DNA of 64,000 nt from the NCBI GenBank assembly GCA_022841825.1, contig JALHQT010000003.1, positions 310,001-374,000 of the forward strand. Reading direction: 5' to 3'. The position numbers and the translations under genes are program-made. The stretch's first letter is position 1. Each line of letters starts with the position of its first letter. The DNA comes from Anaerolineae bacterium. GTDB taxonomy: Bacteria; Chloroflexota; Anaerolineae; Aggregatilineales; Phototrophicaceae. This document shows positions 17,441-26,855 of this stretch, in pieces. Under the pieces are notes generated by a model, which ran no database searches, was not told the origin of the DNA, and saw nothing but the letters and a program-made list of their open reading frames with translations.

Positions 17441-18313
17441 ATGATCGGCGAACGCTGGCGCATCCCTTTGATGCTTGCGCCGACCCTCATCATCATCGTC
17501 GTCCTGTTCTTTGGCAGTCTCGGCTATGGCTTCCTGCAAAGCCTGGGCTGGCAGCCGAACATCGGCAATACGACTTTCAGTCTGGATGCCTACGCGACCG
17601 TGCTGTTCTCTCCGGAATACCGCGAGCAGTTCTGGTCGGGCTTGTGGCTGACGATTTGGGTGAGCCTCGCCAGCACATTCATTTCGGCGGCGCTGGCGCT
17701 GATGAGCGCGCTGCTGCTGCGCCAGACGTTCATCGGCAAAAAGATCGCTACGTTCTTATTTCAGCTCAACCTGCCGGTGCCGCATCTCGTCATCGCCATC
17801 GGCATGATCTTTCTCTTCTCTCAGAGCGGACTGGCGGCGCGCGCGGCGGCGCAGTTGGGCATGATCAGCACGCCCAACGAGTTTCCGGTCATGCTCCGCG
17901 ATGCCGGCGGCGTCGGCATCATCCTGGCATACCTGTGGAAGGAAGTGCCGTTCTTCGGCATCGTCCTGCTGGCGATCCTGCAATCGGTCGGCGAGGATTA
18001 CGAAGACCTGGCGCGCAGCCTGGGTGCGAACCGCTGGCAGCGCTTCCGCCATGTCATCCTGCCGCTGGTCATGCCGGGTTTGCTGTCGTCGTCGATCATC
18101 GTCTTCGCCTTCACCTTTGGCACTTATGAAGTCCCCAAACTGCTGGGCGTGCGCTTTCCGGAAATGCTGCCCGTCATGGCGCTTGAATTCTTTCTCAATC
18201 CCGACCTGAACGCGCGCGCGGAAGGCATGGCATTGAGCATGATCATCGCGGCGATCACGCTGCTGATCGTGGTGGCGTATATGTGGGCGGGCAACCGCGC
18301 CGTGCAGCGTTAG
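17441..18313 (+). CDS. ABC importer permease 1
   Basis: A 290-residue membrane protein with about six helices, starting MIGERWRIPLMLAPTLIIIV. The ATPase-contact loop reads EDYEDLARSLGANRWQRFRHVILPLVMPG, the EAA motif of importer permeases. It corresponds to the first half of E. coli YnjC, which is a single fused permease. Its stop lies 10 bp before the second permease. The preceding gap with nested repeats may separate its transcript from that of the binding protein. Confidence 0.92.
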   Translation: MIGERWRIPLMLAPTLIIIVVLFFGSLGYGFLQSLGWQPNIGNTTFSLDAYATVLFSPEYREQFWSGLWLTIWVSLASTFISAALALMSALLLRQTFIGKKIATFLFQLNLPVPHLVIAIGMIFLFSQSGLAARAAAQLGMISTPNEFPVMLRDAGGVGIILAYLWKEVPFFGIVLLAILQSVGEDYEDLARSLGANRWQRFRHVILPLVMPGLLSSSIIVFAFTFGTYEVPKLLGVRFPEMLPVMALEFFLNPDLNARAEGMALSMIIAAITLLIVVAYMWAGNRAVQR

Positions 18314-18323
18314 GAGCCAGACC

Positions 18324-19187
18324 ATGACAGTCCGCAACCGCCGCCCTTTCTTCTACCTCGCCGTCGCAGTGATCTGCATCCTGCTGGTCCTACCGGTCAT
18401 CACGTTCATGATCAACGCCTTCGCCTTCCGCTGGTTCTACCCGCAGTTCATCCCGGCGGAGTGGAGCCTTCAGGCGTGGGAACGCTTGCAGCTCATCCCG
18501 CCGGAGGGTGAGCGCACGCTGACGAACTGGCTCGCGCTGCTGGGCAGCTCGGATGTCATCGACGCGCTCGTCGTCAGCCTGGTCATCGGCGTGGGGGTCA
18601 CGCTGTTCTCGGTCGTGATTGGCTTGCCCGCCGCCCGCGCGCTGGGCATGCATAAGTTTCGTGGCAAGCGGATCGTCGAGTTCATGATCCTGGCGCCGAC
18701 GATTGTCCCGTCGATTGCCTTCGTGCTGGGTCTGAACATCAACTTCATTCGCTGGGAGCTGTCCGGATCGCTGTTCGGCGTAGCGCTGGTGCATCTGGTG
18801 CCGGTCATGCCGTATGTTGTGCTGACGCTCTCCGGGGTCTTCGCCAACTACAACCCTGACTTTGAAGATCAGGCGCGCACGCTCGGCGCGGGACCCCTGC
18901 GCACCTTCTGGTATGTTACGCTGCCCGCCATCTTCCCCGGCATCGTCGTGGCAGCGCTGTTCGCCTTTCTGGTCTCGTGGAGCCAGTACCTGCTGACGTT
19001 CCTGATCGGCGCGGGGCGTGTCATCACGCTGCCGATTTTGCTGTTTGCATCGGCAAGCGGCGGTAATAACGCTGTGATCGCGGTGATGTCGCTCATCTTT
19101 ATCGCGCCTGCCATCCTCACGCTGCTGGTGACCTCGCGTTATCTGTCCGGCGAGTCGGGCGCTGTCGGAGGCTTTGGACGTATATGA
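18324..19187 (+). CDS. ABC importer permease 2
   Basis: A 287-residue membrane protein with six predicted helices. The EAA motif is DFEDQARTLGAGPLRTFWYV followed by TLPAIFPGIV. It pairs with permease 1 to form the membrane channel. Its stop overlaps the ATPase start by 4 bp. Splitting the permease into two genes, rather than the YnjC fusion, is the more common layout in importers of this type. Confidence 0.92.
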   Translation: MTVRNRRPFFYLAVAVICILLVLPVITFMINAFAFRWFYPQFIPAEWSLQAWERLQLIPPEGERTLTNWLALLGSSDVIDALVVSLVIGVGVTLFSVVIGLPAARALGMHKFRGKRIVEFMILAPTIVPSIAFVLGLNINFIRWELSGSLFGVALVHLVPVMPYVVLTLSGVFANYNPDFEDQARTLGAGPLRTFWYVTLPAIFPGIVVAALFAFLVSWSQYLLTFLIGAGRVITLPILLFASASGGNNAVIAVMSLIFIAPAILTLLVTSRYLSGESGAVGGFGRI

Positions 19188-20239
19188 CCCATGTCATCCT
19201 CTCAAACCTGACCAAGAGCTTCCCCGGCAACCCGGTGGCGGCGGTCAACACCATGAATCTCGATATTCCGTCGGGGCAGTTGGTCGCCTTTCTCGGACCC
19301 TCGGGCTGCGGCAAGACGACCACGCTCAAGATGATCGCCGGGTTGATCACGCCGACGGTGGGCGACATCACTTTTGATGGCGCGAGTGTGCTCGCCGTGC
19401 CGCCGGAGAAGCGCGGCGCGGTCATGGTATTTCAGAACTATCTGCTCTTTCCGTACATGAGCGTCGGGCAGAATGTCGGCTTCGGCTTGAAGATGCGCGG
19501 AGTCGAGCCGAAAGTGATCGACCGCAAGGTGATCGAGATGCTCGACCTGGTCAAGCTGCCGAACATCGCCAACCGCCGCCCGCGCCAGCTTTCCGGCGGG
19601 CAGCAGCAGCGTGTCGCGCTGGCGCGTGCGCTGATCACTGAGCCGAAGGTGCTGCTGCTGGACGAGCCGTTGAGCAACCTGGACGCCCACCTGCGCGATG
19701 AAATGCGCGAGTTGATCCTCTCGATCCAGCGCAACCTGGGTGTGACGATGATCTTCGTCACCCACGACCAGGAAGAAGCGGTGCTGCTCGCCAACCAGAT
19801 CGCGCTGATCTTCGACGGCGTATTGCAGCAGTACGCGGCACCGGATGTCTTCTATCGGCAGCCGATCAGCGAGCGGGCGGCGCGCTTCTTTGGCGGGATC
19901 AACTTCGTCCCAGCGACGCGGCGCGGCGAACGGCTGGAGACCGCGTTCGGCGCGTTCCATGTGCGCACGCCCGGCGTCGAAAACGCGCCGGAGGGCGAAG
20001 TGACGCTGACGATCCGCCCGGAGCAGGTGGTGCTCAATCCAGCGGATGACGAAAACTGCACGAGCGGGCGCATTCGCTCGCGCATCTACGTCGGCACGTA
20101 CACGCGCTACAAAATCATGATCGGCGATATCGAGATCGAGGCGACGCGCTCCGGCGACATCGACCATGCCCTGAACGAAGGTGACGCGGTGCGCGTCGGC
20201 TTTCCGGCAGACAGGATATGGGTCGTTGGGCGCAGCTAA
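19184..20239 (+). CDS. ABC importer ATPase
   Basis: A 351-residue nucleotide-binding subunit. Walker A is GPSGCGKTT (near residue 38), the Q-loop MVFQNYLLFPYMSVGQNV, the signature LSGGQQQR and Walker B VLLLDEPLSNLDAHLRDEMR, followed by the switch His in FVTHDQEEA. A C-terminal TOBE-type regulatory domain follows (LTIRPEQVVLNPAD). This architecture is that of the MalK/PotA class. It energises the import system of the three genes upstream. Confidence 0.95.
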   Translation: MTHVILSNLTKSFPGNPVAAVNTMNLDIPSGQLVAFLGPSGCGKTTTLKMIAGLITPTVGDITFDGASVLAVPPEKRGAVMVFQNYLLFPYMSVGQNVGFGLKMRGVEPKVIDRKVIEMLDLVKLPNIANRRPRQLSGGQQQRVALARALITEPKVLLLDEPLSNLDAHLRDEMRELILSIQRNLGVTMIFVTHDQEEAVLLANQIALIFDGVLQQYAAPDVFYRQPISERAARFFGGINFVPATRRGERLETAFGAFHVRTPGVENAPEGEVTLTIRPEQVVLNPADDENCTSGRIRSRIYVGTYTRYKIMIGDIEIEATRSGDIDHALNEGDAVRVGFPADRIWVVGRS

Positions 20240-21410
20240 TCTGACGAGCGAACAGCGGCGGGTTGTGCTGACTGCCTGGGGAACGTATGCCTGCTTTTAC
20301 CTGGGACGGCTGAACCTAAGCATTGCGCTGCCCGCCATGACGACCGCGTTGAGCGCCAACCGCGCGGAGATCGGCGCGCTCGGCACGGTTTTCTTCTGGA
20401 CGTACGGCATCGGCACGCTGGTGAATGGCGAACTGGGCAACATCGTGCGCCCGCGCCTGCTGGTCGCCGCCGGGCTGCTGGCGATCATCCTCGTCAACGT
20501 CATTTTTTCGCTGCAAACGTCGCTGTTGATCATGGCGATTCTGTGGGGCATCAACGGCGTGGCGCAATCGGCGGGCTGGTCGCCACTGCTGCGCGTGATC
20601 ACGGATCATGTGAGCGCTCAGCAGCGCGGGCAGATTTCGACACTCTTTCCGATCAGCTTTCAGATCGGCGCGGCGGTGACCTGGGTGCTGACCGGCGCGC
20701 TGGTCGCTGCCTGGGGCTGGCAGGCGGCGTTTCTGGTGCCGGGGCTGCTGCTCCTGCTGCCGCTGGTGCACTGGTGGCGGTCGGGGATCGACGGACGGGC
20801 AGGGCAGCCCGCGCGCTTCAGCCTCGCCACCTCGCTCGGCGACCTGCGTGGGTTCGCGCCGCTGCTGCTCGCCAACGCCCTGGGCGGCTTTGCCCTGGTT
20901 GGCACGATCTTCTGGACGCCGACGTATGTCGTCGATACGGGCTATGTGTCCGCTTCGGCGACGGGAGTCGTCTCGGCAATGCTGCCGTTGGTGGGCATCG
21001 TCGGCATGGTCGGGTCGAGCAGGCTGATGCAGCACAGTGGGCGCGCGGAGGTGACGGCGATGCAGCTTCTCGCCGTCGGCGCGGCATTGATGGGCGGCGC
21101 GCTCTTGCTGCCTCTGGCGGGGCAGGCGCTCGTCCTGCTGCTGGCGCTGACCGCGCTCGGCGGCTTGGGCGGCATGATGACGAGCGCCATCCCGGTGCAG
21201 TTCGCGGGGGCGGGGCGCACGTCGTCCACGACGGGCATCTTCAACGGCGCGTTCAATCTGGGCGGCGGCTTCGCAGGGGTCGCCAGCGGCGCGCTGCTGG
21301 AGAGCAGCGGTTGGAACGCGGTGCTGCTGATGTGGGCGACGGCGCTGGTGCTGGCGCTGGCACTGATCGCCTGGTTTCGCTGGCAAAGATCGACGGCGTA
21401 TGAGATGTGA
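20226..21410 (+). CDS. Major facilitator superfamily transporter
   Basis: A roughly 394-residue carrier with 12 predicted helices. The first helix begins VVLTAWGTYACFYLGRLNLS and the 2-3 loop is GTLVNGELGN. The gene overlaps the end of the ATPase. I favour the TTG at 20226 (14-bp overlap, AGGA about 10 nt upstream), but a GTG at 20181 in the same frame is possible. The FYLGRLNLSIALP segment recalls anion or organophosphate carriers. The substrate is unknown; context suggests an acid or sugar handled by the same cluster. Confidence 0.85.
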   Translation: MGAANLTSEQRRVVLTAWGTYACFYLGRLNLSIALPAMTTALSANRAEIGALGTVFFWTYGIGTLVNGELGNIVRPRLLVAAGLLAIILVNVIFSLQTSLLIMAILWGINGVAQSAGWSPLLRVITDHVSAQQRGQISTLFPISFQIGAAVTWVLTGALVAAWGWQAAFLVPGLLLLLPLVHWWRSGIDGRAGQPARFSLATSLGDLRGFAPLLLANALGGFALVGTIFWTPTYVVDTGYVSASATGVVSAMLPLVGIVGMVGSSRLMQHSGRAEVTAMQLLAVGAALMGGALLLPLAGQALVLLLALTALGGLGGMMTSAIPVQFAGAGRTSSTTGIFNGAFNLGGGFAGVASGALLESSGWNAVLLMWATALVLALALIAWFRWQRSTAYEM

Positions 21411-21417
21411 GTGGCAC

Positions 21418-21443
21418 GGGCGATGACCTGGCATCGCCCCTAC
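21418..21443. repeat. Single palindromic module, variant with GGGCGATG arms
   Basis: GGGCGATG and CATCGCCC flank a 6-bp centre and the unit ends in CCCTAC, like the other 24-bp modules. It occupies most of the 52-bp gap between the MFS and CoA-transferase genes. Confidence 0.65.
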
Positions 21444-21462
21444 GACGGGGGATGGACGCGAT

Positions 21463-22662
21463 ATGACGAATGCACCGCTGGCAGGGATCAAGGTCATCGA
21501 CCAGACGCAGGCGCTGGCGGGACCCTACTGCGCGATGATGCTCGGCGACCTGGGCGCGGAGGTCATCAAGATTGAGCGTCCGGGTACGGGCGATCAATCG
21601 CGCCAGTGGGCACCGCCCTTCATCGGTGACCAGAGCTGCTACTACCTGGCGTGCAACCGCAACAAGCGCGGCATCGCGCTGAATGTCGCGTCCGCCGAGG
21701 GGCAGGCGATCCTCCATGAGCTGATCGCCGATGCCGATATCTTCATGACCAACCTGCCGACGGTCGAGTCGCTTCGTAAATACCGGATCGACTACGAGAC
21801 GCTGGCGGCGAAGCACCCGCGCCTGATCTACGCTTCGATCAGCGGTTACGGGCGCACGGGTTCGCGTGCCGGGCAGCCGGGCTATGACCTGGTCGCGCAG
21901 GCGGAGAGCGGCACGATGGCGCTGACGGGCGAGGTCGAGGGCGCGCCGATGCGCTTCCCGACGCCGATGGCGGACCTGTCGTGCGGGCTGTTCACGCTGA
22001 TCGGCATCCTGTCGGCGCTGTACGCGCGTGAGAAGACCGGGCGCGGGCAGTTCATCGACCAGTCGCTGCAAGAGGGTCAGTTGACATGGCTGGATAATTA
22101 CGCGGGCGAATACTTTGCCAGCGGCGAGAACCCGGCGCGGCGCGGCAATCGCCACCCGCAGGTGGTGCCGTATGAGGCGGTGCGCGGTTCGGATGGTGAG
22201 TGGTTTATCCTGGGCGTCGGCTCGGATAACGTCTGGCAGGCGTTTTGCAGCTACGTGGGGCGGGAAGACCTGGCGACGGATGCGCGCTTCCGCGAGAACG
22301 TCCAGCGGATCGCCCATTACGACGCGCTGATGCCGACGGTGCGCGCCATCATCGCGGAACGCCCGACGCACGAATGGCTGGATGCGCTGCGTCAGGTCGG
22401 CGTCCCGGTCGGGCGCATCAATACCGTCCACGATGCCTTGAGCGATCCGCACCTGCTTGAGCGTGGGATGATCGTCCAGTTGGAGCACCCGGCGCTGGGC
22501 ATGATCAAATCGATTGCCACGCCTGTGCATCTTGCCCTTACGCCGCTGGTGTACCGCCGCCATCCGCCGCGCCTGGGCGAGCATACCGACGCCGTGATGG
22601 CGGAGCTGGGGATGGATGCGGGCAGGATTGCAGAGCTGCGTGCGCGCGGCGTGATAGCGTGA
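21463..22662 (+). CDS. Class III CoA-transferase (CaiB/BaiF family)
   Basis: A 399-residue CoA-transferase that moves CoA between carboxylic acids. Landmarks are VIDQTQALAGPYCAMMLGDLGAEVIKIERP at the N-terminus, NRNKRGIALN, and the catalytic aspartate in PGYDLVAQAESG (near residue 142). GRGQFIDQSL and the C-terminal HTDAVMAELGM complete the family pattern. In this cluster it would activate or release an acid product. The Asp is in place, so activity is expected; the acid itself cannot be named. Confidence 0.93.
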   Translation: MTNAPLAGIKVIDQTQALAGPYCAMMLGDLGAEVIKIERPGTGDQSRQWAPPFIGDQSCYYLACNRNKRGIALNVASAEGQAILHELIADADIFMTNLPTVESLRKYRIDYETLAAKHPRLIYASISGYGRTGSRAGQPGYDLVAQAESGTMALTGEVEGAPMRFPTPMADLSCGLFTLIGILSALYAREKTGRGQFIDQSLQEGQLTWLDNYAGEYFASGENPARRGNRHPQVVPYEAVRGSDGEWFILGVGSDNVWQAFCSYVGREDLATDARFRENVQRIAHYDALMPTVRAIIAERPTHEWLDALRQVGVPVGRINTVHDALSDPHLLERGMIVQLEHPALGMIKSIATPVHLALTPLVYRRHPPRLGEHTDAVMAELGMDAGRIAELRARGVIA

Positions 22663-22668
22663 AACCGT

Positions 22669-22826
22669 GTGCGAAGTGCGGAGTGCGTGGTGCGAAAAGA
22701 CTTGGCGTTCGTGGCGTCATGGCGGTTAGATCGGTTGAGCCGCCCCTACGGGACTCCCTCGCTATGACGCCAAGTCGCCATGGAGAGCGTTTGGCTTGTT
22801 CGCACCACGCACGCCGCACTTCGCAC
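22669..22826. repeat. 158-bp inverted repeat with 28-bp arms
   Basis: The left arm 22669-22696 (GTGCGAAGTGCGGAGTGCGT and on) and right arm 22799-22826 are reverse complements with one mismatch in 28. Inside lies a second pairing, CTTGGCGT near 22701 with GACGCCAAG near 22766, and an isolated GCCCCTAC. It fills the 188-bp gap before the nucleoside hydrolase. The coding frame can be extended through it, but the real start is downstream. Confidence 0.8.
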
Positions 22827-22850
22827 CCGATAGTACAGATTAGGATAATG

Positions 22851-23945
22851 ATGACCAATTTTCCATATCTCTCCGAGTCCTTCATGCGCCGCAGGCTGGC
22901 GCTGCCACCGCATTCACCGCGCGTGGTGATCGACACCGACACCGCCAACGAGATTGACGATCAGTTCGCGCTGGCGTGGGCGCTGCGCTCGCAGGATCGC
23001 CTGCACATCGAAGGTGTTTACGCCGAACCCTTCTCGTTCCGGCATCGCCTGGGCGAGATGAAGCGCGCGCGCATCGCCCGCGATACGCCTGAACTCGCCA
23101 CGCCGCTCGACCACGAGATGCTGGAGGGCTACGCCGGGATGCTGGCGCATTACGAGGCGCGCGGCTACGACCTCGACACGGTCGATCTGCCGCCTTTCAA
23201 CCCACCGGGCGTGGGCATGGAACGCAGCTACGCCGAGATTCTGCGTGTCTTCGAGCTGATGAACGAACCGGTGAATGGGCGCGTGCTGCGCGGTGTGCCG
23301 GGTTATCTGGAAGCGGAGGACAAGCCCGTGCGCTGCGACGCCGTCGAGGATCTAATCGAACGTGCGCTGGCATCGCCGGACGACGACCCGCTCTACGTCG
23401 CCGCCATCGGCTGCCTGACCAATATCGGCAGCGCGCTCCTGCTGGCACCGGAGATCATCCGCAAGATCGTCGTCATCTGGACGGCGGGCTATCCTTCGAC
23501 GGTCGCGCGCACCAATTTTTCGCTCAACATGGAGCAGGACATGGTCGCCTCGAAGGTGCTGTTCGAGAGCGGGGTGCCGCTGGTCTATCAACCGGGCTTT
23601 CATGTTGGCGCGCAGCTCAGGCTCTCGCTGCCAGAGATGGAGGCGTTTGTGAAGGGGCGGGGCGCGATTGGCGATTATCTGTATCATCTGTATACGCATA
23701 ACCCGCTGTGGGAGATGCTTGGCATCACCGGCACTTACGCCTCGACCTGGGTGATCTGGGATCTTATCACGATTGCCTGGCTGCTCAACCCGCGCTGGGT
23801 GCCGAGCGAACTCGTGCCCGCGCCTAAACTGGGCGACGACCGCCGCTGGTATCATAATGCGAAGCGGCATCTGATGCGGGAAGCGTATGACATCCAGCGC
23901 GACGCGATCTTCGCGGATTTCTTCCGCAAGCTGGAGAACGCGTGA
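22851..23945 (+). CDS. Inosine/uridine-preferring nucleoside hydrolase
   Basis: A 364-residue protein. The N-terminal calcium-binding signature DTDTANEIDDQFALAWAL is intact, and the middle holds VAAIGCLTNIGSALL. Family members hydrolyse the N-glycosidic bond of ribonucleosides to base and ribose. A strongly similar fold is also used on other N- or O-ribosides. I chose ATG 22851 because TTAGGAT lies just upstream; the longer frame from 22659 translates repeat DNA. It is longer than typical hydrolases of about 310 residues, with an extended C-terminus. Confidence 0.88.
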   Translation: MTNFPYLSESFMRRRLALPPHSPRVVIDTDTANEIDDQFALAWALRSQDRLHIEGVYAEPFSFRHRLGEMKRARIARDTPELATPLDHEMLEGYAGMLAHYEARGYDLDTVDLPPFNPPGVGMERSYAEILRVFELMNEPVNGRVLRGVPGYLEAEDKPVRCDAVEDLIERALASPDDDPLYVAAIGCLTNIGSALLLAPEIIRKIVVIWTAGYPSTVARTNFSLNMEQDMVASKVLFESGVPLVYQPGFHVGAQLRLSLPEMEAFVKGRGAIGDYLYHLYTHNPLWEMLGITGTYASTWVIWDLITIAWLLNPRWVPSELVPAPKLGDDRRWYHNAKRHLMREAYDIQRDAIFADFFRKLENA

Positions 23946-23986
23946 TGCGGCGATGAGGCGGCAGGATAGCGATATGGGAGAAGTGA

Positions 23987-24844
23987 ATGGCTGATTTGGA
24001 CCAATTCTCAAGCGGGCTTGTCGAGACGGCGTGGCTGCAAGAGCATCTCGACGACCCCGATCTGCGCATCCTCGATGCGACCGTCTTCTATCGTACAGAT
24101 CCGCTGACGGGCGCGCCGATTGTCGAGAGCGGGCGCGCCGAGTGGGCGAAGGGGCATATCCCCAACAGCACGTTCGCCGATCTCGTCCGCGAGCTGTCCG
24201 ACGCATCCTCGCCGCTCCGCTTCGCCATGCCGTCGCCCACGCAGTTCGCGGACGCGATGGGGAGGTACGGCGTCGGCGCGGGGACGCGCGTGGTCGTCTA
24301 CGATGGCAACAACGCCATGTGGGCGACGCGCGTGTGGTGGCTGCTGCGCGCCTTCGGTTTTGAGCAGGTCGCGCTGCTCAATGGCGGTTGGAAGAAGTGG
24401 TCGTTGGAAGGACGCCCTACCTCGACCGAGATCATCGCTCGCCCTCCGGCGCATTTCGAGGCGAAGCTTGACCCGGCGTGGCTGGCGACGAAGGCTGATG
24501 TAGAGCGCGAGATGGCGAATGGCAGCACCTGCGTCATCAACTCGCTGGGGCGCGATGCCCACCGCGACGCGCATATCCCGAACAGCATCAACTTGCCCGC
24601 TGTCGAAATGCTTGACGCGGCGACGGGCGCGTATCTGCCGCTCGACGTGCTGCGCGAACGCTTTAGCGCCGGGGATGCTCTCGACCGCGAGCGGGTGGTC
24701 GTCTACTGCGGCGCGGGGATTGCGGCGACCAGCACCGCGTTTATCCTGGCGCTGCTGGGCAAGCGGCATGTCGCGGTCTATGACGGCTCGATGCAGGAGT
24801 GGACGACGGATTCATCACTGCCAGTGGAGAAGGGGCGAACTTAG
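23987..24844 (+). CDS. Thiosulfate/3-mercaptopyruvate sulfurtransferase (two rhodanese domains)
   Basis: A 285-residue tandem rhodanese. The N-terminal domain (WLQEHLDDPDLRILDATV to GWKKWSLEG) is inactive. The C-terminal domain carries the catalytic loop YCGAGIAAT with Cys near residue 241. CGAG departs from the CRxGxT loop of many rhodaneses, so substrate preference is uncertain. GGGAGAAG ahead of the ATG supports the start. It ends 4 bp into the convergent CDP-alcohol transferase gene. It may relate to the sulfur locus at 35-41 kb, but it is not linked to it. Confidence 0.9.
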   Translation: MADLDQFSSGLVETAWLQEHLDDPDLRILDATVFYRTDPLTGAPIVESGRAEWAKGHIPNSTFADLVRELSDASSPLRFAMPSPTQFADAMGRYGVGAGTRVVVYDGNNAMWATRVWWLLRAFGFEQVALLNGGWKKWSLEGRPTSTEIIARPPAHFEAKLDPAWLATKADVEREMANGSTCVINSLGRDAHRDAHIPNSINLPAVEMLDAATGAYLPLDVLRERFSAGDALDRERVVVYCGAGIAATSTAFILALLGKRHVAVYDGSMQEWTTDSSLPVEKGRT

Positions 24845-25449
24845 AGGTTTCGCCCCGCCCAGATAAGATGCCGCGCGGCGGTCGCCAGCACGAGCGATGC
24901 TAGCAGCGCGAACAGGAACACCAGCGCGTCCGGGAAAAGGAAGAACAGGCTGAAGAAGATGATCGCCTCCGCGCCCTCGATGATGCCGCGCGGCATGTGG
25001 ATGGTCGTCAGTTCGCCGCGCTGCTTCGCCCCCGTGTTGCGCCGTTCGAGGATGGCGGACAGGTAGAGAAACGCGCCCGCGTTGATGTAGCACGCGCCGA
25101 GAAAGTAGATCAGCGCGAACAGGATCGGCAGGTCGGGCTGGCGCAGGGCTAGCCCAATCGGGATGATCGTGTAGAGCGTGAAATCGACCAGCGTATCCAG
25201 GAAGCCGCCGAAATCCGACTGCCGCCCGGTCGCGCGTGCGACCGCGCCATCCAGCCCGTCGAGCGCACGGTTGAGCAGCCAGAGCAGCAGTCCCAGCGTG
25301 TACTGCCCCTGCCAGCCTGCCAGTGCCGCGCACACCCCAACCGCCCCTGCTGCCAGGGTGATGCTCATTGGGCTGAAGGCTTTGCCCACCTCGCGGGCAA
25401 TCGGCAGATACACATCGTCTTTCACTTTGCGCAGTGCATGATCCATCAT
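24841..25449 (-). CDS. CDP-alcohol phosphatidyltransferase
   Basis: A 202-residue membrane enzyme with six predicted helices. The signature D-G-x2-A-R-x8-G-x3-D-x3-D is complete in DGAVARATGRQSDFGGFLD followed by TLVD. These residues bind two metal ions and the CDP-linked lipid. The reaction displaces CMP from a CDP-diacylglycerol-type donor by an alcohol such as glycerol phosphate or inositol phosphate. It starts within the end of the flavoprotein gene (4-bp overlap), so it is the last gene of a three-gene operon. Confidence 0.9.
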   Translation of the reverse strand: MMDHALRKVKDDVYLPIAREVGKAFSPMSITLAAGAVGVCAALAGWQGQYTLGLLLWLLNRALDGLDGAVARATGRQSDFGGFLDTLVDFTLYTIIPIGLALRQPDLPILFALIYFLGACYINAGAFLYLSAILERRNTGAKQRGELTTIHMPRGIIEGAEAIIFFSLFFLFPDALVFLFALLASLVLATAARHLIWAGRNL

Positions 25450-26855
25450 GGCAAGATTTTCACCAACCTTTTGAAAACTCGTCCGGCGACGCTGCCCAGC
25501 AGTTCCTCTACCAGCATCTTCGAGAGGGCATTCTTGGCGACATCGGAGTAGGTTGGGTAGGGATGGATGACGCCGATCAGCGCGCGGGCGCTGATCTTCT
25601 TTTCGATCACCAACGCATACTCAATGATCATCTCTCCGGCACGTTCGGCGACCACCGTCGCCCCCAGCAGCTCGCCGCTGCCGCGATAGACCAGCTTGAT
25701 GAAGCCTTCGGTGTCGTTTTCGACCACGCTGCGGTCACCCTTGAGAGTCGCGTAGGTGTAAGTCTTGACCGCGTCGCCATATTTCGCCCGCGCCTCGCGC
25801 TCAGTCAGCCCGGCATGGGCGATTTCGGGATCGGTGAATGTCACCCAGGGCACCTGCGCAGGCAGCCCGTTCGCTTTGATGGGCAGCACCACGTTGCGAC
25901 CCGCAATCGCCCCCTGGAAGCCCGCGTAATGGGTGAACTTCGCGCCGGTCGTCACATCGCCGATGGCGTAGATGTGCGGGATGTTGGTCTGGAGCGCTGC
26001 GTTGACAGGGATGCCCGCCTTTTCGACCTGCACGCCCGTCTTCTCCAAGCCCAGCCCTTCGACATTCGGCGTGCGTCCGGCGGCGACCAGCAGCATATCG
26101 CCCTCGACCGTTTGCCCATCCTTGAGCGTGAGAGAGATGCACTCGCCGTCTTGTTTCGCGGTCGCCACCAGCGACTCGATGATCGTGATGCCTTCTGCCG
26201 CGAAGACGCGCTTGAGGACATCCGCCGCTTCCGGTTCATCGCGCGGCAGGACCTGGTCGCCGATGATCGTCACCTGCGCGCCGAGGCGTGCGTATGCCTG
26301 CCCCAGTTCCAAGCCGATGGGACCTGCTCCCATAACGAGCAGGTGGCGCGGCAGGCGGTCGTTGTTGAAGATTGTGGCGTTGGTGTGGTAGCGCACGTCC
26401 GCTAGTCCGGGGACGGGCGGGACGAGCGCGCGTCCGCCGGTGGCGACGATGAAACGTTTGGCGTGCAGAGTCTTGCCATCGACCTCGATCCGGTGCGGGT
26501 CGAGGAAGCGCGCATCGCCCAGTATGACGTGGATGCCGCGTTCTGCGGTGGCTTCCGGCGTTTCGTGCTGATACAGCTCCTGGATGGCGTGCTGGATGTA
26601 GGCTCGCACGGTCGGCATGTCCGTCGTGGGCGGTTGCGTATGGACGCCGTAGTGCTGCGCCGTGCGCACCGTGTGGGCGATCTTGCCGACTTTGAGCAGC
26701 GCTTTGCTCGGCACACAGCCCGTCCAGGTGCAGTCGCCGCCGATGTTTTCGCGCTCGACCAGGGCGACGCGCTTGCCCAGCCCGCCGACCACCGTCGCGG
26801 CAGTCAGCCCCGCCGAGCCGCCGCCAATCACAATCACGTCGTAGATTTCAGACAT
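25446..26855 (-). CDS. Mercuric-reductase-like FAD/NAD(P) disulfide oxidoreductase
   Basis: A 469-residue flavoprotein. The N-terminal FAD motif is VIVIGGGSAGLTAATVVGGL and the redox disulfide GGDCTWTGCVPSKALLK (Cys near residues 41 and 46). The NAD(P) motif is VMGAGPIGLELGQAYARLG and the second FAD motif IYAIGDVTTG. The C-terminal dimer domain holds VIHPYPTYSD. There is no N-terminal heavy-metal domain and no C-terminal vicinal cysteine pair, so mercury reduction is unlikely. Similar genes next to TVP38 proteins are common, and their substrate is unknown. Confidence 0.9.
   Translation of the reverse strand: MSEIYDVIVIGGGSAGLTAATVVGGLGKRVALVERENIGGDCTWTGCVPSKALLKVGKIAHTVRTAQHYGVHTQPPTTDMPTVRAYIQHAIQELYQHETPEATAERGIHVILGDARFLDPHRIEVDGKTLHAKRFIVATGGRALVPPVPGLADVRYHTNATIFNNDRLPRHLLVMGAGPIGLELGQAYARLGAQVTIIGDQVLPRDEPEAADVLKRVFAAEGITIIESLVATAKQDGECISLTLKDGQTVEGDMLLVAAGRTPNVEGLGLEKTGVQVEKAGIPVNAALQTNIPHIYAIGDVTTGAKFTHYAGFQGAIAGRNVVLPIKANGLPAQVPWVTFTDPEIAHAGLTEREARAKYGDAVKTYTYATLKGDRSVVENDTEGFIKLVYRGSGELLGATVVAERAGEMIIEYALVIEKKISARALIGVIHPYPTYSDVAKNALSKMLVEELLGSVAGRVFKRLVKILP

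Noticed and set aside
22659-22850. N-terminal extension of the nucleoside hydrolase
   Set aside because: The extra 64 codons are a 158-bp inverted repeat, and a ribosome-binding site lies just before ATG 22851.
25446-26855. True mercuric reductase (merA)
   Set aside because: No N-terminal metal-binding domain, no C-terminal Cys pair and no other mer gene nearby.
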